Source: Phlebiopsis flavidoalba
Taxonomy: Eukaryota; Basidiomycota; Agaricomycetes; Polyporales; Phanerochaetaceae
Assembly: GCA_035772785.1 (NCBI GenBank)
Contig: JAOCPU010000011.1
Location: forward strand, 62,001-126,000
Direction of reading: 5' to 3'
DNA length: 64,000 bases
A program made the translations under genes and the position numbers. Below, piece by piece: positions 50,510-62,718 of the stretch. Each line of letters opens with the position of its first letter. Position 1 is the first letter of the stretch. The notes under the pieces were generated by a model. The model searched no databases. It had not been told where the DNA came from and worked only from the letters and a program-made list of their open reading frames with translations.

Positions 50510-50974
50510 TCACTGCTGACAATTATCCCTTCCCCGTCCCTTCTTCCCTTTCTTCTTTGCCTTGCGTTTTTGGGTCAGGGTTGCGGCGCGCCACGCACCA
50601 AACGCTCTCTTACGCCCTGAAGCCCATGAGACGACGCGAGGAGCGCGGTAATGAGGACCTCCCAGTCTTTTGTGTTGGCGGCGAGGCGGTTTTGTGGAGG
50701 GTGTGGCGGCGGAAGGCGGTCGAGGTCGTGGAGGTCGTGAGAGGTCTCGTGTCGACACTGCGATGTGCTCTTGGTGACGCGGTAGGCTGATGTCGCTGGC
50801 TGTCCCTGAGTCTGGGGACTTTGTCCGTGAGCACGCCGGAGTCATCAAGTAATAGGCTGAGAGAGTACCTTTGGGATCAAGGCAGTCGTAGACCTCGTGG
50901 TAGAGAAGTCGCAAAGGATTGTAGTTGCTGGCATTGACGTCGGGCTCGTTGGATACGATGGATTGTTTGTCCAA
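50510..50974 (-). CDS. Hypothetical protein exon pair
   Basis: Not recognised. Minus strand: an ATG at 50974 gives MDKQSIVSNEPDVNASNYNP then LRLLYHEVYDCLDPKG followed by GTACTC, which could be a 5' splice site. About 85 bp later, after ...CATCAG, a second open piece reads AYRVTKSTSQ...NTKDWEVLITALLASSHGLQ and stops near 50570. The unspliced frame instead stays open to 50510 and ends in a Lys-rich tail (KRKAKKKGKKGRG). Either may be real. There is no family match, and the small size leaves it uncertain. Confidence 0.35.
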   Translation of the reverse strand: MDKQSIVSNEPDVNASNYNPLRLLYHEVYDCLDPKGTLSAYYLMTPACSRTKSPDSGTASDISLPRHQEHIAVSTRDLSRPPRPRPPSAATPSTKPPRRQHKRLGGPHYRAPRVVSWASGRKRAFGAWRAATLTQKRKAKKKGKKGRGRDNCQQ

Positions 50975-51800
50975 TGATAAGGCGGGGCGATTTCAGTAGT
51001 AGATCATGAGGGCAGTGAGATGAACGGCTCTGGTCGTTCATCTCGACCATTGAGCCAGCAAGTGGTCTTATACCGAGCTCGTTTCTTGGATAACGCCAGG
51101 GGTGGACTACGCGTGAGTATGAGGAGCTCGAGGTGTAGGCTAACGGGCCCCGCAGTCGGGCAAAGGGCCATGTTCATGACTAGTGCGCGCCCTCGCATGC
51201 CTCGATCGTGACGTGGCGGGCTTGCCGACTACTTGTACACGAGCGGGGATGCGATCGTGGCCGTCGACGAGCGGCGGTGTTTGCTGTGGCGTGAGGAGCA
51301 TAGACTCTGGTTTTCATATAGCTGCATCCCGTGGTGTGTGAAACATCTCGATTGTGCGGCGGTAGACTGCGTGCGCAACCGGCGGCGAGTCAAGTTCCTG
51401 TGAGGGTAACGCCCTGAAATGTGAAATAGTGTCCGCATGGATCGCCACCCATGTGGCGAGCTTGCGTCGGTTTGACTTGACTGATCTTCTTATGCAGTTA
51501 ATGAGCCGGTTTAAGTGCCGCAAACCTTATCACCGTAACAATTGTGTTAGCCGAGTCCATAAGCGACGTGAAGTAACAATCGCAGTCAGTGCGCTTATAA
51601 AGTTCGATGTCCGAGGTGGAGACTCGCCTTAATACGAAACTCGTTCTTCATGATCGCATCTCGAGCCGCGGAGGGGCTGTCAAAGCGAAGGTATCATCAG
51701 GAGTATCAATTGTACAGCAGAGCATGATTCCCAATGCTATGGATCATGAACAATACTCGCCTAGGCGACTTTCAGCGCTGCAGAGTTCAGTCAACCGCTA
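50975..51800. other. Spacer left of the MITE
   Basis: No gene or repeat recognised. Ends with the TA (51799-51800) that flanks the MITE. Composition shifts here from the GC-rich centre of the window to the AT-richer right end. Confidence 0.4.
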
Positions 51801-52398
51801 AGGTAGGGCTCATGCACAATAGACCACTATCACATGACCTGTGACTGATCGTGACACTGCACCATTTTCCGTCACACAAGACCGCGTTTTACACGCGTAG
51901 ATGACCCGTACCCTCTCTGTCAATGACGAAAGATCCTGAAGCAGTACAGTTAAGATCCTTGAGCCCTTAGTGGCCTACGGTCAATGAAAAAAAAAAAAAA
52001 CGCGTGCCAGGATGTAGGATTCGACGCCCGCACGTGATATCACGTGCTCACAGGTCCACCCGCTCTGAGAAGGGCTAAACTGCCAGAGCGGTTTGGATCA
52101 AGGTACGCGAAGTGAAGGAGTCTGGAGGGTGGCACATGGATACAAAATTAGTGATCGAGCATTCAAAAATCTTTGTAGGGTGGCTCCCCCGGAGATCAAA
52201 TTTCATTTCAAACCATCGTTACCACCCTTCATACTCCCTACAAACGGGCGCCCTTTGATACAAGGACCCTTCGGAGTCCCTCCGAAGGTCGTCTGGCGCC
52301 GAGACTATGCCAGGATGTACTTGTATTATGATGTATGTCGGTCACACCATCACGTGAATCTCACGTGATAGTGGTCTATTGGTGCATGAGCCCTTCCT
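51801..52398. mobile_element. MITE with 36/37-bp terminal inverted repeats and TA duplication
   Basis: Left end AGGTAGGGCTCATGCACAAT... (51801-51836) and right end, reverse-complemented, AGGAAGGGCTCATGCACCAA... (52398-52362) match over about 36 bases with two mismatches and one 1-bp indel. Both are flanked directly by TA (51799-51800 and 52399-52400), the target duplication typical of Tc1/mariner-class elements. The 598-bp body has no transposase frame, an A run (51988-52001), a CACGTGATATCACGTG palindrome (52031-52046) and a 7-bp hairpin CCTTCGG...CCGAAGG near 52267-52287. It is non-autonomous. It lies about 300 bp from the 3' end of the carboxylesterase gene. Confidence 0.82.
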
Positions 52399-52697
52399 TA
52401 CCTGCATACGCAACCCACCACATATCATTACAAGCTCACAAATCATTGCTGCACGCAGTGGTTATCGCATACACATGGTTGTAGTTCCACGAGGCACGCC
52501 GCTGCGATGCGCTGCGGCGTAGTTACTCTGAGTAATGACAACGCTCAAAGGTCGGCGCCCACCTAGCAAGCTTTGATCTGTTTATTATAGTTATCGAAAT
52601 TAACATATAGCGGGCCCAGTATCGCCGTTCCGGTTTCAGTGAATCGACCATCGTGGAGAGCAGCTTGAGCAACATCTGTCATGAGGGTCGCCCGCAC
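52399..52697. other. Spacer between MITE and carboxylesterase 3' end
   Basis: Nothing recognised apart from the probable 3' UTR of the minus-strand esterase gene. Confidence 0.4.
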
Positions 52698-55072
52698 TAC
52701 ATAGGATACTGCAGCGAGAGCTCCGTGAGATATTCCATCGCCTCCTTGCGGTATGTGGTCGTTGGTTAGAACAATAGGTGTTGGGCCGTCGACAAGAGTC
52801 AACATTGTTGGGTTGGTTGGAGTGTACTTCGGCCAGGCGGTCAAGTTCTGCCCATTCGGGTCGAAGTGGTTTACGAAGCGGATCACGTAGTCGATCATGT
52901 CTCCTCCAGGCATGAAGAACTCGGGGACATCAGAGCCGTGGTACTGTAATGCGCAAAGGAATGTCAACACAGGAATGAGAATCGAGAGCAAACACTTACA
53001 GAGCCAATCGGGGCGAATGTCTCTTTTGCCTCTCTTTACCACTACATCAGAGAGTCAGCTGTGATACGCATTACTATGAAGAGTGCGGCATACGGAAGCG
53101 ACCATGAGTCTTGCTTATCCGATCTCTGTTGCAGAGAAGAATCGCCGGGTGCTTGGAAGATGAAGTCGCCAGCAAACGCTGCGATGCGCTTGAACTCTGG
53201 CGTTAGGAGTGTTGTGAGACCTGTATCAAACGGCGAGCCTTGCGCAGGGTCCTGAGGATAGAGCTCCAACAAGTTATCGATCTGCGCGGAGGTGGCTTTC
53301 GGGAGGTAGTTCCCGTGAATATATCCCCGTGCATCGGTGTTCGTGCTGTATATGCTCGTACGTCAGCTGCGTGCGCGACAAAGGTTAGGGTGGTGAAGCT
53401 CACGTAAGGTTCAGCGAGTACAATGCCAAACAGGGTGCCCTCGTCGTCGAGATCCTGGGGATATGTTTTGGTGAGTAAGGCTACCACACACGTCATGGAG
53501 ACATACCCCGGTAATAAACGGAACTTTTGCGACCGACCCATCGAGGACTAGCTTCTGCAGGTCGTCAGTAAGGAAGGTGCCATCTGCCCTCGAGAGCCAT
53601 GCTAAGTTCATGGACTGCACTCCAAGTCAGACAGTTCATGATCCTTACTGCAAAAATAACGCAAGCTGACCTGATATGAGAGGATATGAGGGCTGGAATC
53701 TACAGCCGCTTTGAGGGTTGTGTAAGGAACGAGCCGCAGGCACTGCAAGGTGTCATTTGCAGTTCCGCATCCTGTAGCATCCACGATCGCACGTCGTAGT
53801 ATTTCTGACCACTAGTCAAATCTCCCACTGGAATCGGGGACCCGGAATTCATGATGGCGCCATGGAATAGACCCTCTGTATTACCGCCATTGCCGAGCAT
53901 TTGCATGCGACAGAAATGCGCCCGGACGATTCGCCCCACCTAAATACAGCAATTATGAGGTGTTGTTCGAGCTAGTGCAACGAGAACGACTTGCAATGTG
54001 ACCCTCGAGGTGTCACACCAAAAGCGGAGATGTACTTCTGAATCACAACGAAGTTCCCTCGCGCTCTACCAAGGAAAATCAGATCAAAATCTGTCGTTTA
54101 CGGGGAGGTAACTCACGGATCATGAGAGACAATGTTACCAACACCTGCATCCTTCACTTCTTTACCAGCCAAAAATCCGAAAGCTACTGAAATCAGTCAC
54201 CGGGCAGACCACTTGGTGGAGCGGCTCACCAGACACCCTACCCACTAGATGAGTTCCGAATCGAGAAGGCTGACAGGCGGACAAAACACACCTATGATTC
54301 ATACTGACAAATATGATGGGTTTCGCCGATCTCCACTGAGCGTTCGATAATGGATGTAGGATCCCACCTAGTTCGCAGCGTGTAAGAAGACCAGCCAATA
54401 AACGCATGCAATGAATAGTTATCCACGCACATCCTCGAATCCTCCATCTTCGAACCCACCGCCAGGAATGTACTAGTGAACGTCATTAGGAGGTGTCCGA
54501 CGCAACGATGCAGCAAGCTCACGGCGATGACTGGTAGTTTGGTGTTGGAAGTGTGATTTGAGGGGGCGTACACGTTCAATGTCAGACCTGCGGTAGCAGT
54601 AGGGTCAGCATCTTGCACATTTCCGGACCGTTTTAGCCTCACGTACAATCCTCGCCCCATGGCCCCAGTTGGGTGGGAAGTGTATGAAGAGAGCGAAGAG
54701 CTCCGTCAATGCCTCGAACCCAGACGGTATGTCAAGCGGGGGCACTTGCTGAGGGCACGATACGCCGAAGAAATGTCGAATCGTAAGTAGTGTTGTACGG
54801 GTCATTTGGGGCTGGTAGGCGACAAAAACGGAGATCGTCCACGCTAAAGGCCAATTGTAAGTATTATAGGGCTAATAGTTCACTGTGCAAACGCACGGAG
54901 GTTTGGCAAATGGGATGCCCAAGAATGTGTTGAACGTCCCCCGCTGTTCGTTCCCCAGAACGTGCCGTTGTCTAAGTTGACATGAAACGAACTGGGAAGT
55001 GCTCTGAGCCCTTGCATAAAGGCTGCTAGTCGTGGTGGCTAAGACTATGAGGGGTAAAGGCGACTTGAGCAT
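52698..55072 (-). CDS. Secreted type-B carboxylesterase/lipase
   Basis: Alpha/beta-hydrolase of the carboxylesterase-B family; hydrolyses esters outside the cell. Minus strand: signal peptide MLKSPLPLIVLATTTSSLYA (start 55072); NTFLGIPFAKPP and intron; DDLRF, APNDPYNTTYDST (54830-54785); SFGVSCPQQ-like FFGVSCPQQVPPLDIPSGFE; LTLNVYAPSNHTSNTKLPVI (54585-54530); intron; GGGFEDGGFEDV; KPIIFVSMNHR (54320-54290); VIQKYISAFG (54050-54015); intron; WGESSG, the nucleophile Ser (53939-53920); LFHGAIMNSGSP (53880-53845); NLAWLSRADGTFLTDD; VLDGSVAKVPFITG; DLDDEGTLFG with the acidic catalytic residue (53460-53425); ELYPQDPAQGSPFDTGL; YHGSDVPEFF with the catalytic His (52945-52915); LVDGPTP. After one inserted base the last frame reads YRKEAMEYLTELSLQYPM with a stop at 52698-52700. 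Triad complete, full length. Several one-base breaks. Confidence 0.92.
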
Positions 55073-56519
55073 TGTGCGAAACGGGATTGGCGAGCTGAGA
55101 AGGTCCAAAGGATGAACTTGAGGACTACGAACATTTGTATACTTGCATCTGGTCTCGTAGGCTCTGACGTGCCTGGGTGGCCACGCAGAGGGCCGGCAAC
55201 GACAGGGCGTTGAAACATGCGTCGCTGTTCGGGGGCGGAAGCCAGCTGGTTGCATACGGCCGGCCAAAGTGAGCAGATGCCCGGAATACAGTATACGATC
55301 ATCCGAGTCGGTGTACCGACATTTGCTGACGCGGCACGGGGCATATCCGAGTGCGGCGTCGTGAGTATATTTCCGCACAGGCAACTTCGCAGTATGCCCG
55401 TGGGCGGTTTACTGAAAAAGACGCGCAGGCCCTGGAAGTATGCGCACCGAGCACGTTGACCTCTGTATCACTAAGAAGTGCGGATTATCAGATGGTTCGG
55501 GACTTGTAAGCATCCTTACGGCGACGACTAGTCACACTTCATCCGCAAGCTTGTGGTGACACACGTCAGCAAGTCGAGTGCAAAGGCGAAGAAGCGCCCT
55601 CTGCCAAGTACGTTGATGTTACGTAAGCGAGAATATCCATCTTATCACCTTACCCCGAGGCGAAATTACACTGGATAGCGACGGCCTCCCTTTGACTTGC
55701 GAAGCGGTACTATACAACCAGATAAATTGAAGGGGGCGCTGAGGAGGATGCACAGGGGGGGTCCGTTGCTGCAAGCGCCGGAGATCCCCTACTGACCACC
55801 CCAGCGCTAAGGAGCAAAAAGGTGTGGACGCCCGTAAAGACTTCGATACCGTCGCACCCAGTCGATTGTAGGGATTGTGTGTCGTCCTCACAGACCCCAA
55901 CATTCACCGAGGACTCATGAGGTACTTCCCTATAAGCTCCATTACCCAGTTTTCACGACAACAATTTGCACAAAAACCCGATGTCATAAGTTACACTTCA
56001 CGTCCATCTGCTCAGTTGAGCATGAGCGTGCTTACAGACTTTACCTGCAATGGAATGGCCGGTTCTATCGCTTCTAACATATCATGTGTAATGTACAAGA
56101 ACTGGCAATTTGTCTCAATGTTTTTCGTGTAGTAGCCGGTAGCCTCAACGTATGCGGGGTGGTGTCCAGTTACAACAGCAAGCAGGCCTGCACTTGTCGC
56201 TGGATTTTGGTGGTAGGCGCTCGCCTCAGGACCCGTAAGTATTTACAGGTGGTTGACCACGCACACGGACAGACGGGTTCTAGCGCTTGCAACCAATGGA
56301 ACCCCCCTGCGGATGCATTGATGTGATTTGCAGGCTCCAACCGTTCCGAGCATACTCCGATGTGGCGTTTAGTCAAGAGTCATTGTCACATCCCCGAAGC
56401 TCGAAGCGTCCCGCGATCAGCTTCGATGTAGTTTCATTGGTATCTTTTCTCCCCTTTTTTTTTTTGGGTTTTTCCCCTCGATGACTACAGTTTACAGAGG
56501 ACTGGCAGGGTAAATTTGT
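55073..56519. other. Region upstream of the esterase, unassigned
   Basis: No recognised gene. The minus strand near 56120-56050 has KNIETNCQFLYITHDMLEAI followed by a GTAAAG that could be a splice site, but I know no match. The rest has only short open frames. A T run at 56453-56465 is the only simple-sequence feature. Includes the esterase promoter just right of 55072. Confidence 0.3.
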
Positions 56520-57250
56520 GGGATCACATTCATGCCGTCCTCCCTAAACGTATTCGCGGTGATTCCAAGTTGAAGGGTAGCAAACCGCTGAGGAACGTTA
56601 GGAGCTGTCACTGATGAATGGACGTCACTGAGTTTCATCAGTGTCAGCCCCCAGCGACTTTGTGCAGTATCACGGTGACAGGATACTTATCTGGGTTGGT
56701 TGTACCTCGTCCAAAACTCCGTTCAGGCTAAGGCGTTGGGAGCTTGTACATCCTCGGGTCTCTCTTCCTGTGATATTGCATTCCACAATCCGGTACTCTA
56801 TCGCACACAAGTTGTTCCATGGATAAGCCCAGCCAAATATTCGTGTTTGACAACATTAAAATGCAGAGTCGCACAAAATATTCCATACGCAGAGCCCAAT
56901 CGGCTATAACGACGTCTGTTCTGGTGCTGGTCAATAGCCTTGCTCTGCATCCCATACATTAGAAAGATTTAGGGGCAAGGTCATTTCTTAGTAAGTTCCT
57001 AGGCTAGTGCGATCAGGATATCCACCGTGCGCGAATGAGGCAGTATATTCAACCTTGGCAACCATCCGTATTGGCTTTAGGCGTGCCATCGCTCGCTCGA
57101 GAGCTTGATGTCAATAGTAGAAGTAGCAGCGCCAATGTCAATCGTGATTGGTACATCCTTCTGGGAGCACCGAGATTCCGCTAACCATGAGTAATTTGAC
57201 GCGGCGATATAACGAAATTCTGACGTACAGCGGCCCCTTCATATGGCTCC
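56520..57250 (-). CDS. Unidentified protein, C-terminal part
   Basis: Not recognised, but protein-like over several joined stretches on the minus strand: YIAASNYSWLAESRCSQKDV and then PITIDIGAATSTIDIKLSSE (57230-57110), RMVAKVEYTASFAHGGYPDR (about 57080-57020), LHFNVVKHEYLAGLIHG (about 56865-56815), WTRYNQP and KYPVTVILHKVAGG (about 56720-56665), and a clean end VPQRFATLQLGITANTFRED then GMNVIPQIYPASPL with a stop close to 56515. One-base shifts separate the pieces. Beta-strand-like alternation suggests a secreted or beta-rich protein. It sits just downstream of the DUF6534 gene on the same strand. No function offered. Confidence 0.45.
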
Positions 57251-57302
57251 CCCCTAGACAGAATGCTTCGGTTCATGATGAGTACTAGTTCCCCCAACAC
57301 GT

Positions 57303-59180
57303 TCAAGCTCGAAAGAGACCTGCTGAGGTATTGTTGTCTTTGCGAATGTATTCACGAGCGTTGAGGTTGCAGAGAAGAGTGTTGATATAGAGGCTTCCTA
57401 CAGGAAACTCCACCATCACGAACCACATCGAGTTTGTTGATAGCTTGAGTCACAGGGCTGTAGATGATGCCAATTGCCCCTCAGTTGGTTCTCAATTGCT
57501 CGAAAAGGATGAGATGTAGGTCTCACCAGTATCAAATCAATGAAAGCTAGGACTGATGTCCAAATACCCGTCACGCGATTTGTAAAATTACTGCCAGGAC
57601 GAAGGAGAAGTTTCTGTGACCTAAAATCCTGGTTACACAACGCTCAAGTAATGACCACGAACGTAGATACTTATACCTTTTGTAGCCAGTTGCTCTCTTA
57701 TGCTTCAAGAGCAGATACACCATCATGACGCTGATGAAGATATCAATGAAAAATGACGTGGCCCGCAACAAAGAGATTTCAAGGTGCTATAAACATGTCA
57801 CATTCAAGGGGTATATAAAGCTGGAACTTATTGTCATACCTGAACACGAGCCACAAATATCTGCAAGAAGAGTTTTCTCCTGGTTTTCCTTCTGGGAGCG
57901 AATTTAGCGGTAGGCAGTCAGATTACCCAACAGCGTTTCAAGTCCATACAAATGCTCACACCCATACAGCCCATACTGCGTTCAAAGATGCATCTTTTTG
58001 ATGTAAGCAAGGTATGGTAGTCTATAGTAAACTCAGACATACGGTTAGTGTACCAGCTACAGACAACGAGGTATGTCAGATTGTAATAAATTTATATACA
58101 AATGTTTACTGTCTGGACATAACCTATCTGCCATAGACAGCATACAAGCTAATAAAGACTATTATTAGCTGGCTGTTCTGATTATCATGAGTAAACGTAG
58201 ATATATCATACCACCTGCTCCAAGTAAACCGTTCCAGAGTCGAGTCTTAGGGCTGACTGAATTGAACCACAATGAGTTCAGAGTGGCTAGGTTCAACAGA
58301 CAGACAGTGACATTACATTCATATATGCGGCCAGAGCAGGAATGTCTGTACTATTGCAGCCACAACCGCCTATTATCCAAAGTAGAATAAGCGAAAACTC
58401 TTCCCTAGTCTTTGGTATAAGGGTTTATAAACGCGTAATGTACGCTTGCAACTTACCGCTAGTGGGAGGGTACACCTGAAGTACACGAGTAAGCATCTAT
58501 GGAGGTGGATAGAATGGTGACGTACTTTCCGAATCCCCCTATGACCATAACATTAGTCATGTGCGCTTGAAATCTCAAAAAATATATGAAGATATTACGG
58601 TTTGCCACAGTAAAAGCTTCAATATCTCTCCCATTGAGTAAGAAATATATTGACCACTTGATGATAGTCAGTTTACATCCTTATAACAAATATGTTACGA
58701 CCACTTACTTGCAATAATGACCGGCGACTAAATTTCCTTTTTTTTCCCTTTAGGTGTCAATGAGCCTAGCGATATTTTAGCCTTTTATAGTATTGAGAGT
58801 GTTTCTTCTCTTACCAGACCGGCAACGATCTGGTATTATCGCATAAGCAGATTATATGAGCGGAACCCATGAATGTTATAGGCTCGTTCCATCATATAGA
58901 TTCCTTACGAGGATATGGATAATGGTTTTTGTCGGTTGCTCCCGACTGTTTGTTTGCTAAAGGCATCTTTGGAGCATCGCGCAATATTGCAATGATCAGT
59001 GGACGAACCCTCAGGAAAATACAGAAATCTGGCGACTTAGCTTCGTTGGAGGGCAGGAAGAGTGCACTGACTGTAAGCTCACACAACGTACATTGTACTG
59101 AAACAGTACCATTTGTAACAGGACTGCCCCCCACCAGCATTGCCCCAGAATACCATGCCAAAGAAAAACGGACCATATAG
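57303..59180 (-). CDS. DUF6534-type multi-pass membrane protein
   Basis: Basidiomycete membrane family with about seven helices, function unknown. The C-terminal half is clear on the minus strand: RATSFFIDIFISVMMVYLLL followed by KHKRATGYKR (57765-57685) and an intron; FTNRVTGIWTSVLAFIDLIL (57590-57530) and an intron GTGAGA...GAG; IYSPVT (about 57465); FPVGSLYINTLLCNLNAREY and the end IRKDNNTSAGLFRA with stop 57303-57305 (57405-57303). The pattern (S/T)FFID..I..YLL...TGYKR ... LYINxLL.NLNAR is diagnostic of the family. Upstream pieces are weak: VAAIVQTFLLWPHI (about 58375-58335) fits the middle helices and GPFFFGMVFWG (about 59175-59140) fits helix 1, so the start at 59180 is a guess. Confidence 0.72.
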
Positions 59181-60424
59181 CTGCTCTCAGGTTAATCTAG
59201 ACAGGTTTTAATCCCAGAGGCCATCAGCCGTTTAATGACTGGAAGGTATTATAGTCCAGTAAAGTGCTGATAGTATGCTGGAATGAATATCACGTTCAAG
59301 ATGACTGCTCAGAGCGGAGAACTTAAATACTTGTGAATGAGAGCCTAGAGACCCAAATGGTCTTGGGTTTGTCAGTCCAAGTCTGCACCACGTCTACAAC
59401 ACTTCTGACTTTGATCGGACTGCCTGTCGTCTTCATAGCCTTGTTGCAAACTTTTGCCAATTATTGGCCCTCCAAATTAAAACTCTACTGTCACGAGGGT
59501 AGCGGGAAGCGGTATCTGAAATGAGGAGCCACGAACTTTTAAACACGATCCCATCGAGATTTGATCCTTGTACTACTGCTTCCATCTGCAGACGATGCAT
59601 CGAGCAGCATAGTAGACAGTGCGTTTTGTATTCATCTAAGGTAGGAGCCCAGAGGGGCTGCGGGCAGTTGATATAAGTATTTCCATGAAGCTTTGTATCT
59701 TGGCAAGCTCCCAGCATCCGAGCAATTTAATGACAAGACTCTGTCACGGAGAGATCTTAGCCTACTATGTCATGAATCAGATTTAAAGCATAAGAGCCAG
59801 CCATAATCTCCTATGAACCGTCGAGTGGCAGGTCCTAAGCTCTTCACCATACCGGCTTAGACTACGAGCCAGGGATGATACTGGTCTGGACCATTGTGAT
59901 TTCAACGCACATCTAAATTGAAAATTGCGTCGGATAGCGATCAGGGGACCGAAACGTTTTACTTTCGTGATTCATTGTATCGGCTTAGTCTTGAAGATCT
60001 GATTATACTCCCGAAACAGTGCTGCGTACTACGGAATTTGAAAAAAGAGAGGACCAGAGTCTCGACCGAGAGCACAACAATTCAAATCAACTTCGGACTC
60101 TGTCTGAGTGAACACATGAGATCACAGTACGGTATTTTACCGATGTTCCTCGAGACCCTCGGGTTACAGAAAAAACGCTCAAACACAAGTCTGCAGACTT
60201 GTTCTTTCCATGTTACTACCAACGCTCACAATTGTTGTTTCAATTTCAGAATTGCTATTTAAAGTAACATTGGCTGTATAGACATCGCCATCGTTTCCCC
60301 GCTGCAGTGCTGCGTAATTTGTATGCATTCTCCGGTATTGACTCGTTAAGTAGAGTCGAGGCGTATCACAATTCGAAGAGCATTGGCAACAAGTCAGAGA
60401 TACGTCTTTGCAGAGGATCGTGTT
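59181..60424. other. AT-rich spacer, nothing assigned
   Basis: Plus-strand frames at 59333-59524 and 59918-60262 and the minus-strand frame 59717-59433 have no recognised motifs and low-complexity-free but unfamiliar sequence. No repeat or RNA gene seen. Confidence 0.3.
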
Positions 60425-62718
60425 TGGAGTAAAAGAGCATTTAAACCTAGTGTTAGGTAACCTGATATACCATGATTGTAGCTTGGTATGATGAGCTCTA
60501 GTCAACAGACTCATGCGCATACCGTACAAGCTGATCCTCAAATTCCGCCACTAGAGGGGGCCTTCATCTGGAGAAGGAGGTCTCAATGGTCAGCGTCGCT
60601 CAAAAGTGTTGTGATCAAGGATTAAAAAACTGATGTTTGCTGCCCATAATGCCAGTTTCCCCGGATCATATTCTGTCAATGGGCGTGTTAGTCAAGCTCT
60701 AGTGGCGAATTATGGCTGATAATATCTGCCTACCGGCGACCGTATCCAAATAAATAGCTTCCGGGATCCACTGTGGGGACAAGCGGATCCAAAAATCTCT
60801 CGGGGCAATACAAAGCAATCCACGGGAGGATATGTAGCGTTGGGCTCATATGCAATAGCGCTATATTGAACGAATCAAGCAATATTTACAAGTGGGCTCC
60901 TATGATCAGTGTGATTGTAATTACCGTAGTTAACATAGCACGATTGTATCCTTCGGTATGACGTAGTCCCTCATAGGTGTTGTCCTCGCTCGTACGACGA
61001 GCAACTATGAGTGTATCAGTTACATTATTGAGCAGTGGTGAGCTGATCAACGATCAAAACATACACACTGGTAGAATCGGGTTCCAGCGCCATGACCTCC
61101 TTGATCAGGGGCCCTCGACATATGGGAGAGATCTCTTTGTCAGAGACAGTAGGAAGACGAGATGATCCCAGGGACTCCGTCTATCTCTGCTTGCGCTTGG
61201 ACTCTGCGCCTTTGGGTTCAAAGCCATGAGCAAGATGAACGTGAGGGTAATACCAAAGGTCTATAAAACCCTTAAGCCAAAGGTCGTTTAGTCAAGAAAG
61301 CATGTAAACACACCGTTTCTCCTCCAGCTAGACATCATACACAAATAAAACATCATATTCGAATGAACCCACATTCAACGTAAGCTTACCAGCGTACATC
61401 GAGCCTACAATGGCACTGAGCATGCGCTTATAACATGACGTTTAGGAGCGAGTCGACATACCAGTGGTCCATTTGATGCGGTGTTCCATCTCATCGGACA
61501 GCTCTTCAATGGAAGCATCCGTACAAGAAGTTGACGACTGTAAAGTTGGTACGAGCGAGGGGCCCGAAGTTCCAGCAGCCTAAGAGACATTCAATTAGAT
61601 TCGGGTAGTACAATTCGAGCAAGTCGTTACTGTATCACGTTTGACTCTCGTTGTATGGTCTATCGACCATTGCCTCGATCATGCGCTTCCCATGTGCAGC
61701 CTTTCGCTGGAAAGGCAGCCATCGCGCTGGGGAGATACTTGACTGTGAAGATGTGAGACAAAGATCGAGAGCAGCGAGTGTGGGCAGCTAAGCGACACTT
61801 ACGAGCAGGTATTAAGTCGCATAAGAATGCTCCTGGCAGTGTTGATGAGGAAACAATATGCATCGTCTCATCTGCGTGCTTGATGTACTACCAGACGTGC
61901 ATAGGGTCAGCATCAGTTCATGCCAACTGCGGCCACAAAGATCGTGTAGATGTGGTCACTTACATCCATGTCGACTGCTTGAGAGGATAATCCATATGTG
62001 ACGGCCAATACTATGCGCGATCCGGAGCTAAATAAAATCACACACTGAGAGTGTGTAACGCACTTAGAGGCAACTCGTGTTCACTAACAGGCGGACCAAA
62101 TCGTAAAAATTGGCCGGATTTTGAATGATGTCGTGCACAAGATTTATGGCAAGTTTCTCCTGTAGGGGCTCATATTGCCGCACAGCTGCCGCATTTAGCG
62201 CAATATGCTCGAGCTTTCGGCAAGCCCGCCATTCAGGACCATACGGCATCAAAGTCATAACTCTAGAGCGCAGTAGAAGTTCACGGTGTCTACGCTCGGC
62301 ATCGAACAGCAAAGACGCACCCGATTCAGGCCCATCAGCTCGCCAACTCCAACATATCTGGGACGATTGGAGTAGGCCGCTCCACGTTTTTGTCCAGGAG
62401 GTCGGTTAGAACACGATGTGAACTCAAAACAAGAAGCCTGTTTTGAAGAATAGACCAGCGAGAAAAGCTCGCCTAAGTGCATGAGATTAGTTTAGCATGC
62501 AATGTGTGACGGCTCGCTCACCATATGTATCTTTCCACTTAGCTAACGACTTCCAAGCCGCCAAAGGCTCGAATTGTAGAGCGTTCCCTATAGTAAGGGG
62601 CAAACCGCGCGGACCGGGTGGGAGCTCCCGTCGTTGAGCAGCATGATACTTTGCTATGAAAACGTAGATAGCAATGGATAGTAGCACCAAAGAAGTGAAA
62701 CACTACGTTGGTCGCCAT
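60425..62718 (-). CDS. Cytochrome P450 monooxygenase, second copy of a different family
   Basis: ER-anchored heme-thiolate oxidase; substrate unknown. Minus strand with at least ten short introns: start MATNVVFHF at 62718 then VLLSIAIYVFIAKYHAAQRR (anchor), LPPGPRGLPL hinge, AAWKSLAKWKDTYG and intron (62690-62520); LLLRSRVMTLMPYGPEWRAC, RKLEHIALN (C-helix, 62280-62200); NPANFYDLVRLL; STLPGAFLCDLIPA and intron; KYLPS, AHDRGNG; SIEELSDEMEHRIKWTTG (61520-61470); AIVGSMYA, I-helix; LMALNPKA (about 61220); LIKEVM.WNP, the ExxR region with one inserted G (61115-61085); YVIPKDTIVL (60970); FVLP/PERFLDPLVPTVDP then GSYLFGYGR (60803-60733); intron; I-C-P-G with an inserted A in the Cys codon; LWAANISFLILDHN (60655-60615); FKCSFTPNT (about 60455-60430). 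Landmarks all in order. The GYGR-RICPG signature differs from the FSAGPRxCIG of the other P450, so they belong to separate families. Confidence 0.86.

Noticed and set aside
52093..52368. 91-codon open frame inside the MITE as a possible transposase remnant
   Set aside because: No DDE-type motif or helix-turn-helix pattern; it includes part of the right inverted repeat, so it is chance coding.
58187..58390. 67-codon plus-strand frame MSKRRYIIPPAPSKP
   Set aside because: Antisense to the middle of the DUF6534 gene, short, no motif.
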